NCBI GenBank assembly: GCA_934254985.1
Contig: CAKQMS010000008.1
Coordinates: 1 to 64,000 of the forward strand
Reading direction: 5' to 3'
From: an uncultured Prevotella sp.
Lineage (GTDB): Bacteria > Bacteroidota > Bacteroidia > Bacteroidales > Bacteroidaceae
Length of the DNA: 64,000 nt
Positions within the stretch are counted from its first letter, which is position 1. Each line of letters starts with the position of its first letter. The notes under the pieces were generated by a model. The model worked only from the letters and a program-made list of their open reading frames with translations. It did no database searches and had not been told where the DNA came from. Made by a program: the position numbers and the translations under genes. This document shows, piece by piece, positions 62,893 through 64,000 of this stretch.

Positions 62893-63776
62893 GAGAGTGA
62901 TATATAATACATTAGTTTATATACATTAAACAGAAAAATGCTGGGTTTATTGCCTGTAAGCCTTGCTTTTATGCCAAGACTTAGTAGTGGAAACAGCTTT
63001 TTACATATACAGCTTACATGCCAACGCTCCAGATGGTTTGCATAGCGGATAATCTTGGAATACCCTTGTAGTTCGTCTCTAAACTGATATAGAGTATGCA
63101 GACTTTCCTCGGTTTTAAGGATAAAAGAGTAGTTGGAAGCAAAGTTGTCGTAGCCCAATACATTATCTATATGCTCAATCTTAATGTTGTATTCCTTAAG
63201 AGTCTTACCAAACAACACATCCTCGTAGCCATACTTCTTGAATCGCTCATCGAAAGGATGAGTAAGCATTATGTTGCGTTTGATGACGAAGTTAGAGGTG
63301 TGGAAGTCGGCATAAGGATTATTCTGGCGTAGAGTATAATCTTCGTTTTGTTGGGCAGCACACTCAAAGATATATCTTAGATTACCTTTCAGCTGTGGCT
63401 GATTTCTATCCACTTTATATCCTCCATATATCACGTCGTACTCCTTGCAAGAATTATATTTGGCAATATAATCGTCGCTAACTACGCTCATATTGCTGTC
63501 TATATACAGCAACCAAGCATATTTAGCCTCTTGAGCTAAGAAATTGCGGATAGCAGCTCTGCCTATATTGATGTTTCTCTCTATATATTGGCAGTTTGGT
63601 AGTTTGTTTATAGCCTTGTTGGCTTCTATAGTAGAATTGTCTGTAGAGCCATCGTCGGCAACGATAATCTCGTAATGAAAATCAGATAATAATGAAGCTT
63701 GGGCTTGTAATGATTCTACAAGCCCAAGACATACCTTATTATATGTGGGGATAAGTATCGAAAGTTTGCTTATCAT
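62889..63776 (-). CDS. GT2-family glycosyltransferase
   Basis: 295 aa. 'LSILIPTYNKVCLGLVESLQAQA', 'YEIIVADDGSTDNSTIEANKAI', the donor motif 'YAWLLYIDSNMSVVSDDYI', 'TSNFVIKRNIMLTHPFDERFKKYGYEDVLFGKTLK' (galactosyltransferase-like E-D motif) all point to an inverting GT-A enzyme. Probably works on an envelope polysaccharide. Stop overlaps the PorZ start by 4 bases (ATGA), and rdgB ends 14 bases upstream, so the four genes are co-transcribed. Confidence 0.9.
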   Translation of the reverse strand: MISKLSILIPTYNKVCLGLVESLQAQASLLSDFHYEIIVADDGSTDNSTIEANKAINKLPNCQYIERNINIGRAAIRNFLAQEAKYAWLLYIDSNMSVVSDDYIAKYNSCKEYDVIYGGYKVDRNQPQLKGNLRYIFECAAQQNEDYTLRQNNPYADFHTSNFVIKRNIMLTHPFDERFKKYGYEDVLFGKTLKEYNIKIEHIDNVLGYDNFASNYSFILKTEESLHTLYQFRDELQGYSKIIRYANHLERWHVSCICKKLFPLLSLGIKARLTGNKPSIFLFNVYKLMYYISLS

Positions 63777-63790
63777 GAGCTATGTTAGCA

Positions 63791-64000
63791 TTATTTCTGC
63801 TTAAGATATTCTGCAAGCTTAGCCACGGCTCTTGCTCTATGGCTGATGCCATTCTTGATGCTTTCGCCAAGTTCTGCAAAGCTCTTATCGTAGCCTTCCG
63901 GTACAAAGATAGGATCGTAGCCGAAGCCTGCAGTACCATGCTTCTCTGTAGCTATGCTACCGTCAACGATACCTTCAAATCTGTTTACCTTCTTGATGCT
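63791..64000 (-). CDS. rdgB: Non-canonical purine NTP pyrophosphatase RdgB/HAM1, partial
   Basis: Only the last 69 residues are inside the window; the start lies beyond the right edge. Translating the minus strand gives '[66 protein letters not shown]', stop TAA at 63793-63791. '[23 protein letters not shown]' and '[11 protein letters not shown]' are diagnostic for HAM1/RdgB, which removes ITP/XTP/dITP. Confidence 0.93.
   Translation of the reverse strand, partial: SIKKVNRFEGIVDGSIATEKHGTAGFGYDPIFVPEGYDKSFAELGESIKNGISHRARAVAKLAEYLKQK

Overview
The window looks like a chromosomal segment of a gut- or oral-type Bacteroidales, most likely Prevotellaceae (Prevotella/Segatella). Basis: many genes have the Bacteroidetes sigma-ABfr -7 box (TAnnTTTG) and almost none has a Shine-Dalgarno sequence; there is type III glutamine synthetase, ThyX instead of ThyA in this segment, long-form IspG, a UpxY-type NusG paralogue, a PorZ homologue and type IX secretion-like C-terminal tails, IS982 elements, and several secreted pectin-degrading enzymes. 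I did not compute GC content or run any database search. Family names come from recognised motifs.

Layout. 1-6.4 kb is an accessory, scrambled zone: a 675-aa protein of unknown function, a UpxY-like antiterminator, a decayed IS982 transposase split by a 203-bp MITE-like insertion, the 3' remnant of a GH43/CBM32 enzyme, a hypothetical gene and an intact IS982 element. 6.4-15.2 kb is a leftward gene train: conserved hypothetical, rpoN, PAP2-like protein, purE, ispG, aldo/keto reductase, thyX and an RluA-type pseudouridine synthase. 15.4-30.6 kb is a pectin side-chain region: a GH43 arabinanase-like enzyme, an AspT/YidE-type transporter, GH51, GH2, a six-hairpin glycosidase and a PL11 rhamnogalacturonan lyase, with no SusC/SusD pair. 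Two apparently non-coding plus-strand transcription units with a shared sequence block lie within this region, as does an identical 76-bp promoter-bearing repeat in front of GH2 and PL11.

30.9-39.2 kb holds a DUF3791-DUF3990-DUF3791 operon (possible ADP-ribosyltransferase-fold toxin-antitoxin system), glnN, an FKBP isomerase, a secreted inositol-phosphate phosphatase, an outer-membrane barrel protein, and an AbiE type IV toxin-antitoxin pair with an operator array. 39.5-48.6 kb is envelope-lipid biology: SDR plus PAP2, then miaB, an MsbA-like exporter, an LTA-synthase-like phosphotransferase, an LpxL-type acyltransferase and a GT2 glycosyltransferase. 48.7-64 kb contains a large surface protein, ychF-lgt, rubredoxin-superoxide reductase, an SF1 helicase, an orphan FecE-like ATPase, a PfkB kinase, an AT-rich stretch with DnaA-box-like motifs, nadA, and the operon rdgB-GT2-porZ-GT-C protein that runs off the right edge.

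The strongest leads for something undescribed are (1) the paired candidate RNAs at about 20.24-20.63 kb and 28.41-28.73 kb, (2) the three-gene DUF3791/DUF3990 operon, (3) the family of promoter-carrying intergenic repeats, and (4) the DnaA-box clusters around 56.5 and 58.2-58.5 kb. No tRNA, rRNA or CRISPR array was seen.
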